DNA from: Parcubacteria group bacterium GW2011_GWB1_37_13
GTDB taxonomy: Bacteria; Patescibacteriota; Minisyncoccia; Phycocordibacterales; UBA9973
Direction: 5' to 3'
Length of the DNA: 13,516 nt
Assembly: GCA_000990145.1 (NCBI GenBank)
Contig: LBSW01000019.1
Span: 1-13,516, forward strand
Below are positions 1 to 8,302 of the stretch, piece after piece (within the stretch, counting starts at the first letter, position 1; every line of letters starts with the position of its first letter). A program made the translations under genes and the position numbers. Below the pieces are notes generated by a model. The model saw only the letters and a program-made list of their open reading frames with translations. It was not told the DNA's origin and did not search any database.

Positions 1-1
1 T

Positions 2-67
2 CCGAAATCGATTGATGGATATTTAGGAAACTATGCGTACTCGCTTCTCGCCTATGCGCTTAGGTAG
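2..67 (+). CDS. Possible 3' end of an unidentified gene (partial)
   Basis: A reading frame open from the window edge gives about 21 residues ending in a TAG at 65-67; the tail reads SIDGYLGNYAYSLLAYALR. The aromatic and leucine-rich composition and mixed codon use look protein-like, and the other frames I read here hit stops sooner. The fragment is too short to name and could be chance. If real, the gene runs on the plus strand and converges with dnaJ. Confidence 0.28.
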   Translation, partial: PKSIDGYLGNYAYSLLAYALR

Positions 68-224
68 AGAAAGTTGTTAAAGAAGAAAAATTGCTTTTGT
101 TTTTAATTCAAGAAAACTTGAGGTATTTGTACGTGCTTGTGGAAAAGTTAGTTTGTAGAGTTTCGTAATTCAAAGTATTAAACTGACAATAACAGCAATA
201 TAAATTATATTTGAGGGAAGCATA
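68..224. other. AT-rich intergenic stretch downstream of dnaJ
   Basis: About 157 bases lie between the possible plus-strand gene end and the dnaJ stop. I see no convincing open frame, RNA gene or strong GC hairpin followed by a T-run. A weak GGGA/TCCC pairing just beyond the dnaJ stop is too short to call a terminator. Confidence 0.5.
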
Positions 225-1307
225 CTATATCCCTTCTTTTTTGAGTTCTTCCACGATTTCGCGGGATTTGCGAGATAATTTTCCTGGAAGCTTGATATTG
301 AGTTTAATCAAAAGATCACCGCGTTTATTCTTTGAAATAGGCACGCCCTTGCCCCGCACACGGAGAATTTCATTTATCGCTACACCTTCTGGAATAGTAA
401 CTTTGATTTCCCCATCGAGAGTTCGTAAAGGATACTCCATGCCTAGAAGCGCGTCAGAGAGTTTTAAATTCAAACTCATCACTAGATCATTGCCATCGCG
501 CTTAAACACATTATGTGATGCCACATTTATTTTTATATAGAGATCTCCAGTTGTTCCCTTGGATATTGCCTCACCATAACCAGTCATACGAATCATCTCT
601 CCGTCGCGTATTCCCGCAGGAATAACAATTGAAACTTCTTCCTCGCGACGCAATACTTCTTTGCCTTTACAAGTCTCACAAATTTCTTTGGGTACTTCGC
701 CTGTTCCCAGACAAACTTCGCAAATTTTTGTATTGGCAATATTGCCAAAAATTGTTCTTTTTGATTCGCGAATTTTTCCTTGGCCATTGCAAATTTTGCA
801 AGTTTCCATCTTGGAACCAGTCTTTGCGCCAGAACCATGGCACGCAAGACAATTTGAAGTTTTGGTAATCAAAACCTTTCTATTAGTTCCAAAAATAGAA
901 TCATAAAAAGAAATTTGAATTTCAGTGGAGATATCTCTACCTCGTCTTGTTTCTCTTCTTCCCCCGCTCATTCCGCCGCCAAAAAAATCACTAAAAATAT
1001 CGTTTAAATTTCCAAAATCAAAATCTACATTCGCGCCTTGAAATCCTCCGGAAAAATCAGTTCCGCTGAAGCCTCCAAATCCGCCCTGTTGCGCGCTTTC
1101 AAAGCCAGATCCGTATTGGTCATATTTTGAACGTTTAGCGTCATCTGAAAGCACTTGATAGGCCTCATTTACTTGCTTAAATCTCGCTTCGTTCCCCTCC
1201 TTTTTGTCAGGATGATATTTGTGCGCCAACTTATAAAAAGCCTTTTTAATTTCGTCTTTTGACGCGCCCTTATTTACCCCTAATGTTTCATAATAATCTT
1301 TTGCCAT
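225..1307 (-). CDS. dnaJ: Molecular chaperone DnaJ (Hsp40)
   Basis: DnaJ is the cytoplasmic co-chaperone that delivers unfolded substrates to DnaK and stimulates its ATPase. The 360-residue protein has the full class A layout. The J domain (about 1-70) carries the HPD triad at 32-34. A Gly/Phe-rich linker with FGG and FSGG runs about 66-115. The zinc-binding domain has four CxxC pairs at C153/C156, C170/C173, C196/C199 and C210/C213. The C-terminal substrate-binding domains follow to about 345. The fourth zinc motif reads CETCKGKE, so the usual final glycine of CxxCxGxG is missing although the cysteines remain. The start [11 protein letters not shown] is the standard DnaJ start; no strong ribosome binding site precedes it. 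It is the last gene of the minus-strand run, 44 bases after the methyltransferase, and is far from dnaK. Length is normal or slightly short. Identification is secure. Confidence 0.97.
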   Translation of the reverse strand: MAKDYYETLGVNKGASKDEIKKAFYKLAHKYHPDKKEGNEARFKQVNEAYQVLSDDAKRSKYDQYGSGFESAQQGGFGGFSGTDFSGGFQGANVDFDFGNLNDIFSDFFGGGMSGGRRETRRGRDISTEIQISFYDSIFGTNRKVLITKTSNCLACHGSGAKTGSKMETCKICNGQGKIRESKRTIFGNIANTKICEVCLGTGEVPKEICETCKGKEVLRREEEVSIVIPAGIRDGEMIRMTGYGEAISKGTTGDLYIKINVASHNVFKRDGNDLVMSLNLKLSDALLGMEYPLRTLDGEIKVTIPEGVAINEILRVRGKGVPISKNKRGDLLIKLNIKLPGKLSRKSREIVEELKKEGI

Positions 1308-1351
1308 AATAACAATGTAACAAATAATTCCTTAAAAATCAAATAGAAAAC

Positions 1352-2515
1352 TTACGCAAAAACCATCTTTTTAGGATTTTTAACTGAATGAGAAACATCC
1401 TTAAAAAATGGAAATTTTTCCATCAAGAATAGATACTCTTTATGTGAATCATTGGAACTTATCCACTCTTTCGTCCAACTCATACTAGCCATAATATTTT
1501 TTTTATAATCTATTTCTACAACTTTTAATACTTTGCCAGATTCATTGAGAATGCGAGTAAGCTCTTCTTTGGTTGCTCGTCCTCCCGAACTGTAAGAAAG
1601 TAAAATATATTTTGCTTTAGTATTTTGGATAAGTGTCCTAATTGCTTCCATTGCTATAAAAGAGCCTCTATCATTCTTTCTAAATTCTTCAAATATGGAA
1701 GCAGAAATTGTATCTCTTGTGTCTTCTCTTCTATTCACTTTACCAAAAAGAATTGGTTTGTCGTTTCTAACAATAGTAGTCCAAATATGATAATAGGCAT
1801 TATATCTAATCCTGCTTGGTGGCATTTTTTCATTATTAGATCCATAAGGTGGGTCAAAATATGCGAGATCGAACTCATTATTTTTTACAACTTCAAAAAT
1901 ATCCTTTCTAAAAACTTTATGGTCACCATTAGTTTTTGGTAAGTTGGGAAGCTTTAAAAATAAATCTTTATATGACCTATCAGACCAATAAGAAAGATAT
2001 GAGGAAAAATGCCCGAGCGTGCTATCTACAGAATCAAGCGCAAATAATAAACTTGTTAAAATAACAGATTTATCAATATCATTTAAATTCAGTTTTTCTA
2101 TTTCATCTCGTATTGCATCTAGTTTTTTTGTATTTTTCTTTTGAAATGGCATTTTCACACTCATTTCTTCGTCACCCCCATAGTTATCTGTAAACCAACC
2201 ACGATGACCCTTTAACGAATTCAGCTTATCAATTATTTTTTGATAGTATTCTTTTTCTTTATTATTTAATAAAAAACATTTTGCGCACACCTCAGAACAA
2301 TATGAAATGTCGTTGGAGGTAACGTCATACCCCGCTTGCGCAAAAGCCTGACTTACGCGAGTTGAACCACTAAAACCATCCAAAACTGTTTTAATCTCTA
2401 GGTCTTTTATAATTTCTAAAATATAAGGAATTATTTTTAGTTTTGATCCTGCATATTTAATCCCCTGAGTTTTTATGTAAGAAAAATCTTTTTCACCAAA
2501 TAAAGTTTGTGCCAT
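1352..2515 (-). CDS. D12-class (alpha) DNA adenine-N6 methyltransferase of a type II restriction-modification pair
   Basis: The enzyme would transfer a methyl group from S-adenosylmethionine to adenine N6 in a recognition site and so protect host DNA from the endonuclease encoded just upstream. The 387-residue protein has motif X near the N-terminus (KYAGSK, 20-25) and motif I as VLDGFSGSTRV (44-54). The catalytic motif IV is AYFDPPYGS with DPPY at 221-224, so the order X, I, IV is that of the alpha/D12 group (Dam, DpnM and FokI-type enzymes). The stretch 102-215 between motifs I and IV holds the likely target-recognition region. At 387 residues it is longer than Dam (about 280). The start lies one base after the endonuclease stop (TAA-T-ATG), so the two are probably translationally coupled. 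The recognition sequence cannot be read from this. The gene looks AT-rich beside the chaperone genes. Confidence 0.9.
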   Translation of the reverse strand: MAQTLFGEKDFSYIKTQGIKYAGSKLKIIPYILEIIKDLEIKTVLDGFSGSTRVSQAFAQAGYDVTSNDISYCSEVCAKCFLLNNKEKEYYQKIIDKLNSLKGHRGWFTDNYGGDEEMSVKMPFQKKNTKKLDAIRDEIEKLNLNDIDKSVILTSLLFALDSVDSTLGHFSSYLSYWSDRSYKDLFLKLPNLPKTNGDHKVFRKDIFEVVKNNEFDLAYFDPPYGSNNEKMPPSRIRYNAYYHIWTTIVRNDKPILFGKVNRREDTRDTISASIFEEFRKNDRGSFIAMEAIRTLIQNTKAKYILLSYSSGGRATKEELTRILNESGKVLKVVEIDYKKNIMASMSWTKEWISSNDSHKEYLFLMEKFPFFKDVSHSVKNPKKMVFA

Positions 2516-2516
2516 A

Positions 2517-3389
2517 TTAAATCTTTTTTAAATTATCAATATCTTTTTGTAAAATTATATTTGCTTCTTCATGACCTTTTTCTGTGCTATTTAATGCAAG
2601 ACTAAATAATTTCACTAGAATATGATTGTGTGAATAATCAATCCAGCCGTTTGTAAGACTATCAAAATAAGCGGTAGCATTTTTTGTCTGTGTCCAAAGT
2701 CCTCTCTGTAGCGCATTTGCTGATGCGCCACCATAACGAACTTCACAAATATAATTGTCTTTTTCATCCAAAAACATAAAAATTGGATGCTTACGCGTTT
2801 TACCTTTACTCTTACTTTTCAAACTTTTTCCTTTGCCAATATATAAAATTCTAGCTGTTTGCCTGCGTGCTTTTTCGTGATCAAAAATAATTATATTGCA
2901 TTGCTTATCTTCCTCGCGATAAATAAGAGGCATAATATTTATATTGTTGAATTCAGAAAATGCTTTTGAGGAAAATATTTCTTCTATTTTCTTTTTATCA
3001 TTAATATTTTTTCCTTGTTTTTCAAGATAAGGAAACATTTTTTGGTCGCTATCTGTGGAAAGTTGTAGTGGACCATCACCATAAGCTTTCAGACTAAGTG
3101 GAAATTTTGAATTTGTAACCTCATTTATAATTACAATATCTTCTTCGTGTTCTTTCGCACGAAAAAGATCTTTACCGACATGAATACTTTTAAAATCATA
3201 CATAAACTGGTTAATAAATTCTGCCATGCCGATTTCTGCTAAATCGCCATGTGTTTTATTCCCGATCAATCGCATTGTAAATATATTAGAAAGTGTATTG
3301 ACAACTAAATGCCGATGCTTACCGGCCAGTAATTTAAATCTGTTTTTAAAATCTTTATATGAATTCATATCAATAGATGATTGTATCAT
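2517..3389 (-). CDS. Probable type II restriction endonuclease, PD-(D/E)xK-like
   Basis: This 290-residue protein is the likely partner of the adjacent methyltransferase: it would cut DNA lacking the protective adenine methylation. I do not recognise a specific family. A plausible PD-(D/E)xK-type core can be seen: E52 in HGDLAEIG, D84 in EEDIVII, then FPLSLKAYGDG with S99-L100-K101, where serine stands in place of the usual acidic or glutamine residue. Sections that look functionally constrained are GPLQLSTDSDQK (about 106-117) and EVRYGGASANALQRG in the C-terminal half. There is no signal peptide or membrane segment. A second Met at residue 8 (MNSYKDF) is an alternative start. The gene begins 10 bases after ATPase B and ends one base before the methyltransferase. 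Sequence is strongly AT-rich (13 G/C of 60 in 2941-3000). The role rests mainly on gene order and on the weak motif. Confidence 0.68.
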   Translation of the reverse strand: MIQSSIDMNSYKDFKNRFKLLAGKHRHLVVNTLSNIFTMRLIGNKTHGDLAEIGMAEFINQFMYDFKSIHVGKDLFRAKEHEEDIVIINEVTNSKFPLSLKAYGDGPLQLSTDSDQKMFPYLEKQGKNINDKKKIEEIFSSKAFSEFNNINIMPLIYREEDKQCNIIIFDHEKARRQTARILYIGKGKSLKSKSKGKTRKHPIFMFLDEKDNYICEVRYGGASANALQRGLWTQTKNATAYFDSLTNGWIDYSHNHILVKLFSLALNSTEKGHEEANIILQKDIDNLKKI

Positions 3390-3399
3390 AAATATGACT

Positions 3400-4935
3400 T
3401 TATATCATAGGCTCGGCTTCTTGTGAAGCTTTTGCCTTAGGTTTGGCTGAATCGCTCTCTTCTGCTTCAGTAATTGAATCGACAGACTCAGTTTTTTCAT
3501 TATTTCCATTTTTTTCCTTTTCCTTTCTCTTGGCTCTTCCTTCAATTATCGCTTTTTCCTCCACACTTCTGATTATCGTAGCCTCTTCCTTAGCGATAAG
3601 TTTAGCCGCATCGTCTTTTGGTATGGAATATTTTCTTCGAGAAGCTTCTATAATTTCTTTTCGGTAAGACGGGTGCGTCGGAGGAAGCACATTAAGAGTT
3701 TCAGCTGAAAATGGGTCATGAGACTCTCCATCAATCGTCATTTTTATGTAAAATTCTTTTATCGCAAGATTGATCATGTCTTTAACATCAAATAGAGGCG
3801 CAAATTCCGGTTTTAATTTAACTGCGTCTTCTCCACCAACTCTAAAACAAATCAGGCTTCCGGTATTGCCAAGCACCGCATGCTGAACTTGAGGAAGAAG
3901 CTGGCCAATATATTGGTGAGCTATTGTAAGATTAAGAGCGTATTTTCTAGCTTCTGACAAAATATTTTCAAATGTTTGAGTAACAATATTGTGAAACTCG
4001 TCGATGTATAAGTAAAAATCTTTACGTTCCGCTTCGGGGATACTTGCTCTTTCCATTCCTGCCTGTTTTATTTTTGTCAAGAACATTGAGCCAAAGAAAG
4101 ACGAATTTTCTTCCCCGATGCGACCTTTGGAAAGATTGATTAAAATTATTTTTTCTTGATTCATGAGTTCGCTAATATCTATTTTATTTTGTTTCTGTCC
4201 GAAGATATTTCGAAGTAATGGGTCTGAGAGAAATTGTCCGAGTTTATTTACAAGCGGAATAATAGCATCTGTATCAAATTTTTCAGACCAATCAGCGAAT
4301 TCAATAGCGAAGAATCTTTTAACCATGTCATCAGTAATATATTCAACGACCTTTTGTCTATAGTTTCTGTCTGTCAACATAGAAATCATTCCACGCATCG
4401 TAGCATGCGGATAGTCAAGAAGCGCCAAGCATGTAAATCGGAATACGTGCTCAAGACGGGGCGTCCAGTTAGCTCCGAATTGTTTATGTAGAACTTCAAT
4501 TAATCCTTGAGTTAATTGAAATTTAAATAACGGATCCACATTAGCAAGTGGATTAAAGGACGCTGGAAAATCAATATCGGACGGATCTATAATGCATACA
4601 TCCTCTATGCGCTCTTTTGGGATATAGTTGAGCATTGCTTCTATTACATCACCGTGCGGATCAATCAGGCATAAACCGTGATTATAGGTTATATCTTGAC
4701 GTATAAAAAGCTCAAGCAATTTAGTCTTGCCGACCCCGGATTTTCCAACAATATAAAGATGGCGTCTGCGATCTACACGTTTTATACCAAAAACAAATTT
4801 CTTTTCTTCTAAAGAAGCCACGTAATTCGTCCGCCCAATAAAAGAAACATCCTCCGGTTTTACCTTGCCAAAAACAGGTAACTCTGGCGGCGGCGGTCCA
4901 TATTTGATTATTTGCACTCGATTCGGCTTGGGCAT
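3400..4935 (-). CDS. VirD4/TraD-like (HerA-FtsK superfamily) ATPase, ATPase B
   Basis: This 511-residue protein resembles type IV coupling and TraG/TraD-type ATPases, hexameric motors that usually move DNA. Walker A is G64-KSGVG-KT71, followed by DPHGD at 92-96. A conserved LSKGRIGEENSS segment lies near 268-279, Walker B is YLYIDEF (308-314), and a sensor-like AHQY follows at 339-342. The proline-rich N-terminus (PPPPELP) leads into FIGRTNY and FGIKRVDRRRH. The last 65 residues are charged, low-complexity and probably disordered. No transmembrane helix is visible, unlike classical VirD4, so the protein is probably cytosolic or recruited by a partner. It is clearly paralogous to ATPase A along the whole motor but lacks that protein's zinc ribbon. 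The stop is 10 bases from the endonuclease; the start is 26 bases after the zinc-ribbon gene, behind a promoter-like TGCTAAAAT. The exact role and substrate are unknown. Confidence 0.88.
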   Translation of the reverse strand: MPKPNRVQIIKYGPPPPELPVFGKVKPEDVSFIGRTNYVASLEEKKFVFGIKRVDRRRHLYIVGKSGVGKTKLLELFIRQDITYNHGLCLIDPHGDVIEAMLNYIPKERIEDVCIIDPSDIDFPASFNPLANVDPLFKFQLTQGLIEVLHKQFGANWTPRLEHVFRFTCLALLDYPHATMRGMISMLTDRNYRQKVVEYITDDMVKRFFAIEFADWSEKFDTDAIIPLVNKLGQFLSDPLLRNIFGQKQNKIDISELMNQEKIILINLSKGRIGEENSSFFGSMFLTKIKQAGMERASIPEAERKDFYLYIDEFHNIVTQTFENILSEARKYALNLTIAHQYIGQLLPQVQHAVLGNTGSLICFRVGGEDAVKLKPEFAPLFDVKDMINLAIKEFYIKMTIDGESHDPFSAETLNVLPPTHPSYRKEIIEASRRKYSIPKDDAAKLIAKEEATIIRSVEEKAIIEGRAKRKEKEKNGNNEKTESVDSITEAEESDSAKPKAKASQEAEPMI

Positions 4936-4946
4936 ATATACTGGCT

Positions 4947-4955
4947 ATTTTAGCA
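4947..4955 (-). promoter_or_regulatory. Possible extended -10 promoter for ATPase B
   Basis: The minus strand reads TGCTAAAATAGCC just upstream of the ATG at 4935, a good extended -10 (TGnTAnnnT). No good -35 sits at normal spacing. Transcription from it would start only a few bases before the ATG, so the mRNA would be nearly leaderless. It may give separate expression of ATPase B and the restriction-modification pair. Confidence 0.35.
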
Positions 4956-4961
4956 TAAAAT

Positions 4962-6680
4962 TTAGTAAACCTCTTGCTGATAACATTTCTCGCAATAAAC
5001 TATTTCCGGTCGCTCGGGAGCATAAGAAGTCTCAAATTCATTTGGACAGTTTGGCTTCATGCATTTTCTATGCCAAAGTTTCAGCGGATTTCGTTTGTGT
5101 AATCGTGTAAAATGTCGGCAATTTGGGCATAATCTTGGAAGCGCTAAATTCATTTTTTTATAGAATTGCAATTCTTCAGAAAGAATTTTAAAAGCTTCGG
5201 TACATCGTTCGTTGCAAAGACCAGTATGCGCGCATCCTATTACCTTGCCAATAATAGAATCGTCTGTATTTTTTATATCTTCAGGCAAGTTTTTTACGTC
5301 AATATCAATATTATAATTCCTATTTTCTTTCGGCTGCCATTCATACCTATAAACCAAGGAGTCTTTTTCATCAATTGGAAAATATTCTTGAGCTAGGGTT
5401 TCATTATAATAAAATGGCGAAAGTTCTATTGGAAAAAATTCTCCATATTTATACACTCTTCCCTTTCGGTCTATATACGGCATAGAATCCATTTGTTTTA
5501 TAATTTTAGGCAAAAGTTTTTCATATTCTTCTTTCGTATACTGCTTGTTCAAAATACAATAAGATTTTTTGCGCAGACCGATACATCCAAAAGAGTTTGT
5601 TAGATTATGACAATTAAATGCATATCTCACATTATTGGAATCGTATGTAGTAATTGTAAAAGAATTATTTCCGTCTCTATTGCAGTCTACACATTCATAA
5701 GACAATTCGTTATCAAAAATTCCATTGCCATCATATGAATCTTTTACATCGAGAGTTCCATATTCATATTTTGCATTTTCCACGTTTTTAAAAGCCTCAA
5801 AGCAATTTTTACAATTTTTTGATTCACTGATATTGTCGCCAGTGCAATTTATCGAAGATATGATATTGGCATATCGATGAACAGAGGAAAAATATATTTT
5901 TTCCATAAACTTTTTCTGTAACAAAAGAAGGTTGCTATAATTACTTATGCTGAGCTTTTGTAATTGATTAAAATATTCTTCTTTGGTGTATTCTTTATTC
6001 CATATGCAATATGATTTACTGACCAAATTAGAGCAGCCAAAACAATTGGTGCAGTTTTTGCAATTATAAAGAAAGTAAGAATCGGTGCAATTTTTAGATT
6101 TGAAACTCCAAAATAATCGATATGATTCTGCGCAATCAATACATTCATAGGAGAGTTCGCATTTGGTGCACATAAATAGATCTTGGGAATCCTTACAGGT
6201 TAATAGTTTGTTGCCGTACCGAACATTTTCATTCCAACCCGAGCCAAAAATAAGATAGCAATTCTTGTTACATTCGACAAAGTTTGTGTATTGGCTATTT
6301 ACCGAGTTGATAGTTGAAAGAGCTGCCAAGGGTACGCGTTTAAAGAGTTCGGAAAATTGAACAAAAAATGGTTTTGAAAAATCATAAGGAAAACCATAAT
6401 CCATCTGATTCCACTTATCACTCCACCAGTATTCATTATCAAAAATAACTAAATTTTGAACATTGCCATACATACTTATAATCTCCTCTGAATGACCCGG
6501 AGCAGAACATTTTATTTTATGAAGAGAGCGCTCGTTTCTCCACGACATTCTTCGCTGATTTCGACATTCCGGGCAAAAAGTCGGAGCTGGAACTTTTATT
6601 TTTTCATAAAAATTAAAATCTTCCGGTTCTATTATGAAGTCCTTCTTGCAATTCTGACAATTTTTTGTGACGTTATCCAT
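4962..6680 (-). CDS. Cysteine-rich double zinc-ribbon protein (CPR 'caib/baif'-mislabelled type), paralogue 1
   Basis: I do not know the function of this 572-residue protein, but its architecture is clear. An N-terminal zinc ribbon uses C8/C11 and C36/C39 (FYEKIKVPAP then CPECR). A related one near the C-terminus has C489/C493 and C518/C521 in a similar FYKKMNLALPRLCPNCR context, followed by further cysteines at C540, C545, C563 and C566. Between them lie two colinear cysteine-rich repeats at about 140-243 and 290-393. Matching blocks are offset by exactly 150 residues: KDSQD/KDSYD, LSYECIDC/LSYECVDC, and FGC...KSYCIWNKEYTKEEY / FGC...KSYCILNKQYTKEEY. There is no signal peptide or membrane helix. 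It follows its paralogue by 5 bases and precedes ATPase B by 26. Proteins of this look are frequent in Patescibacteria and often carry a misleading CoA-transferase label; nothing here resembles a CoA transferase. A structural or nucleic-acid-binding partner of the ATPases is inference. Confidence 0.85.
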   Translation of the reverse strand: MDNVTKNCQNCKKDFIIEPEDFNFYEKIKVPAPTFCPECRNQRRMSWRNERSLHKIKCSAPGHSEEIISMYGNVQNLVIFDNEYWWSDKWNQMDYGFPYDFSKPFFVQFSELFKRVPLAALSTINSVNSQYTNFVECNKNCYLIFGSGWNENVRYGNKLLTCKDSQDLFMCTKCELSYECIDCAESYRLFWSFKSKNCTDSYFLYNCKNCTNCFGCSNLVSKSYCIWNKEYTKEEYFNQLQKLSISNYSNLLLLQKKFMEKIYFSSVHRYANIISSINCTGDNISESKNCKNCFEAFKNVENAKYEYGTLDVKDSYDGNGIFDNELSYECVDCNRDGNNSFTITTYDSNNVRYAFNCHNLTNSFGCIGLRKKSYCILNKQYTKEEYEKLLPKIIKQMDSMPYIDRKGRVYKYGEFFPIELSPFYYNETLAQEYFPIDEKDSLVYRYEWQPKENRNYNIDIDVKNLPEDIKNTDDSIIGKVIGCAHTGLCNERCTEAFKILSEELQFYKKMNLALPRLCPNCRHFTRLHKRNPLKLWHRKCMKPNCPNEFETSYAPERPEIVYCEKCYQQEVY

Positions 6681-6685
6681 AATTT

Positions 6686-8299
6686 TTAATTCCTTAGACT
6701 ATCATATATGATATATTTGCATTTGGCGCAATTGCGGGTCCAGAATTTATACGGACCGCGGCGGACAATGCGGTCTGTAAAACGGCAACTCCAGCATATT
6801 CTAGGAATAGGAATAAGCATTTTTCTGTAAAATTCAAGCTCACGTCTAATTAAGCGGTAATTTCTGGAACATTTTGCGCAAGTTAATATTTCATCCAAAA
6901 TACTGTCTGGTACATTTTTTATGTGATCAGGAATATCCTCGGGTTTCATTGTTTCCTTCCCTTCTGTCTTTTGAATATCGTCTTCCCAGCGAAAACCTTG
7001 CGCGAGAGCTTGTTCTTTAGTAAGTGGCATATTGTCTTGTCCTATCGTTTCATTATAGGCAAAAAAAGCAAGATCGGTAGGAAAAAAATCGCCATAAATA
7101 CCTTTGTTTTTTAATTCTTCTATTATGTTATTTTTTATTTTTTGATATTCTTCTTTACTGTAATGTTTGTTTAAAATAATAAAATCTCCACCTTTAATAG
7201 CATCACATCCAACACAATTCTTGCTTTGACGAGTGGCAAATGAATATTCAACATTTTGAGAGCTTTCAACCCACCAAGAACAAATAACATTCCTTGAGCC
7301 TGCTCCCACCCCAACCCCATTATATAATAGTTCTGACCTGCGACAGTGACCAATCATATCTGCGCAATCTTTGCCTTTTTTTACTGAAAAAGAATGTCGC
7401 ATATCTTCACCAAAAGAAACTTCAAAGCATTTGTAGCAATTTTTTGATTCAAAAATATAATCACCTAAGCAATTTTCAATTTTTAAATTATTACTATTGC
7501 GATGTGGAAATTTAAGTGAAAATTCTAAAAATTTGCGTTTTGTTTCTTCCGTTTTCAAAAAACTGCCGGAAATTTTATTTACTCGCTTCATCCATTCATC
7601 TCTAGAAAGCGGTTCATTAAAAAAATAATGAGATTTATGGCGCAAATTGACACAGCCAAAACAATTTTGGCAACCCGAACAATTCAAAACAAAACGAGAA
7701 TCTATGCAATCGGATATATTTTGCCCATAAATTACACCAGTGCTTTTATGAATATTTATACACTCATAACAATTTTCAATTTTATCAGCGTAATAAATAT
7801 CAAAAACATCTTGACTATCGATGATACCACGCGAGTAAGCGCAATTTTCATTATTTGGACCAGAATTAAAAATCAAATAACCATCTTTATTACCTCCAGC
7901 AAAGTTGGCATACTCGCTATTAATATTCACACCTGTGGATATACTACTGTATGTAGCAGATTTGGGAACCTTTGTAATAAGCTTTTTTAATTGCTCAAAA
8001 AAAGGTTGAGCTGAATCGTAATCTACCGCATAAGAATATGGATCCCACTTGTCAGAAATCCAACAGTCATTGCAATATATAGTATAGGGAGAATTTGGAT
8101 TATACATTGTGATAATTGAACGATTACATAAATCGCAAGTTCGCTTGTATAAAGTCCGCTCATTTCTAAAGACTGCCCGCATTTTAAAGCGACAATCTGG
8201 ACAAATAAGAGACGCTGGCACTTTTATTTTTTCATAAAAAGAAAGATCATCTTTGTCTAAGATAAATTTCTGCTTACATTTTTTACATTCTTGAGTCAT
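6686..8299 (-). CDS. Cysteine-rich double zinc-ribbon protein, paralogue 2
   Basis: This 537-residue protein is a diverged paralogue of the next gene downstream and has the same plan. The N-terminal ribbon uses C5/C8 and C33/C36 (LSFYEKIKVPAS, CPDCR). The C-terminal ribbon uses C474/C477 and C502/C505 (LEFYRKMLIPIPRICWSCR), with an extra pair at C524/C527. The middle has cysteine-rich segments, and a repeat unit is visible twice about 149 residues apart: FGCVNLRHKSHYFFN at 214 and VGCDAIKGGDFIILNKHYSKEEY at 363. In the first copy the YTKEEY element is degraded to LSRDEW. It lacks the last 20 or so residues of paralogue 1 that contain its C563/C566 pair. It starts 3 bases after the ATPase A stop and ends 5 bases before paralogue 1, so it is very probably co-transcribed with both. 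Function unknown; zinc binding is inferred from the spaced CxxC pairs. Confidence 0.85.
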   Translation of the reverse strand: MTQECKKCKQKFILDKDDLSFYEKIKVPASLICPDCRFKMRAVFRNERTLYKRTCDLCNRSIITMYNPNSPYTIYCNDCWISDKWDPYSYAVDYDSAQPFFEQLKKLITKVPKSATYSSISTGVNINSEYANFAGGNKDGYLIFNSGPNNENCAYSRGIIDSQDVFDIYYADKIENCYECINIHKSTGVIYGQNISDCIDSRFVLNCSGCQNCFGCVNLRHKSHYFFNEPLSRDEWMKRVNKISGSFLKTEETKRKFLEFSLKFPHRNSNNLKIENCLGDYIFESKNCYKCFEVSFGEDMRHSFSVKKGKDCADMIGHCRRSELLYNGVGVGAGSRNVICSWWVESSQNVEYSFATRQSKNCVGCDAIKGGDFIILNKHYSKEEYQKIKNNIIEELKNKGIYGDFFPTDLAFFAYNETIGQDNMPLTKEQALAQGFRWEDDIQKTEGKETMKPEDIPDHIKNVPDSILDEILTCAKCSRNYRLIRRELEFYRKMLIPIPRICWSCRFTDRIVRRGPYKFWTRNCAKCKYIIYDSLRN

Positions 8300-8302
8300 T
8301 TT

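Noticed and set aside
210..250. dnaJ terminator
   Set aside because: Only a short GGGA/TCCC pairing with a long loop and no T-run was found.
7628..7990. 120-residue plus-strand open frame
   Set aside because: It lies opposite paralogue 2, whose cysteine motifs are conserved; the product is low-complexity Ile/Thr/Asn.
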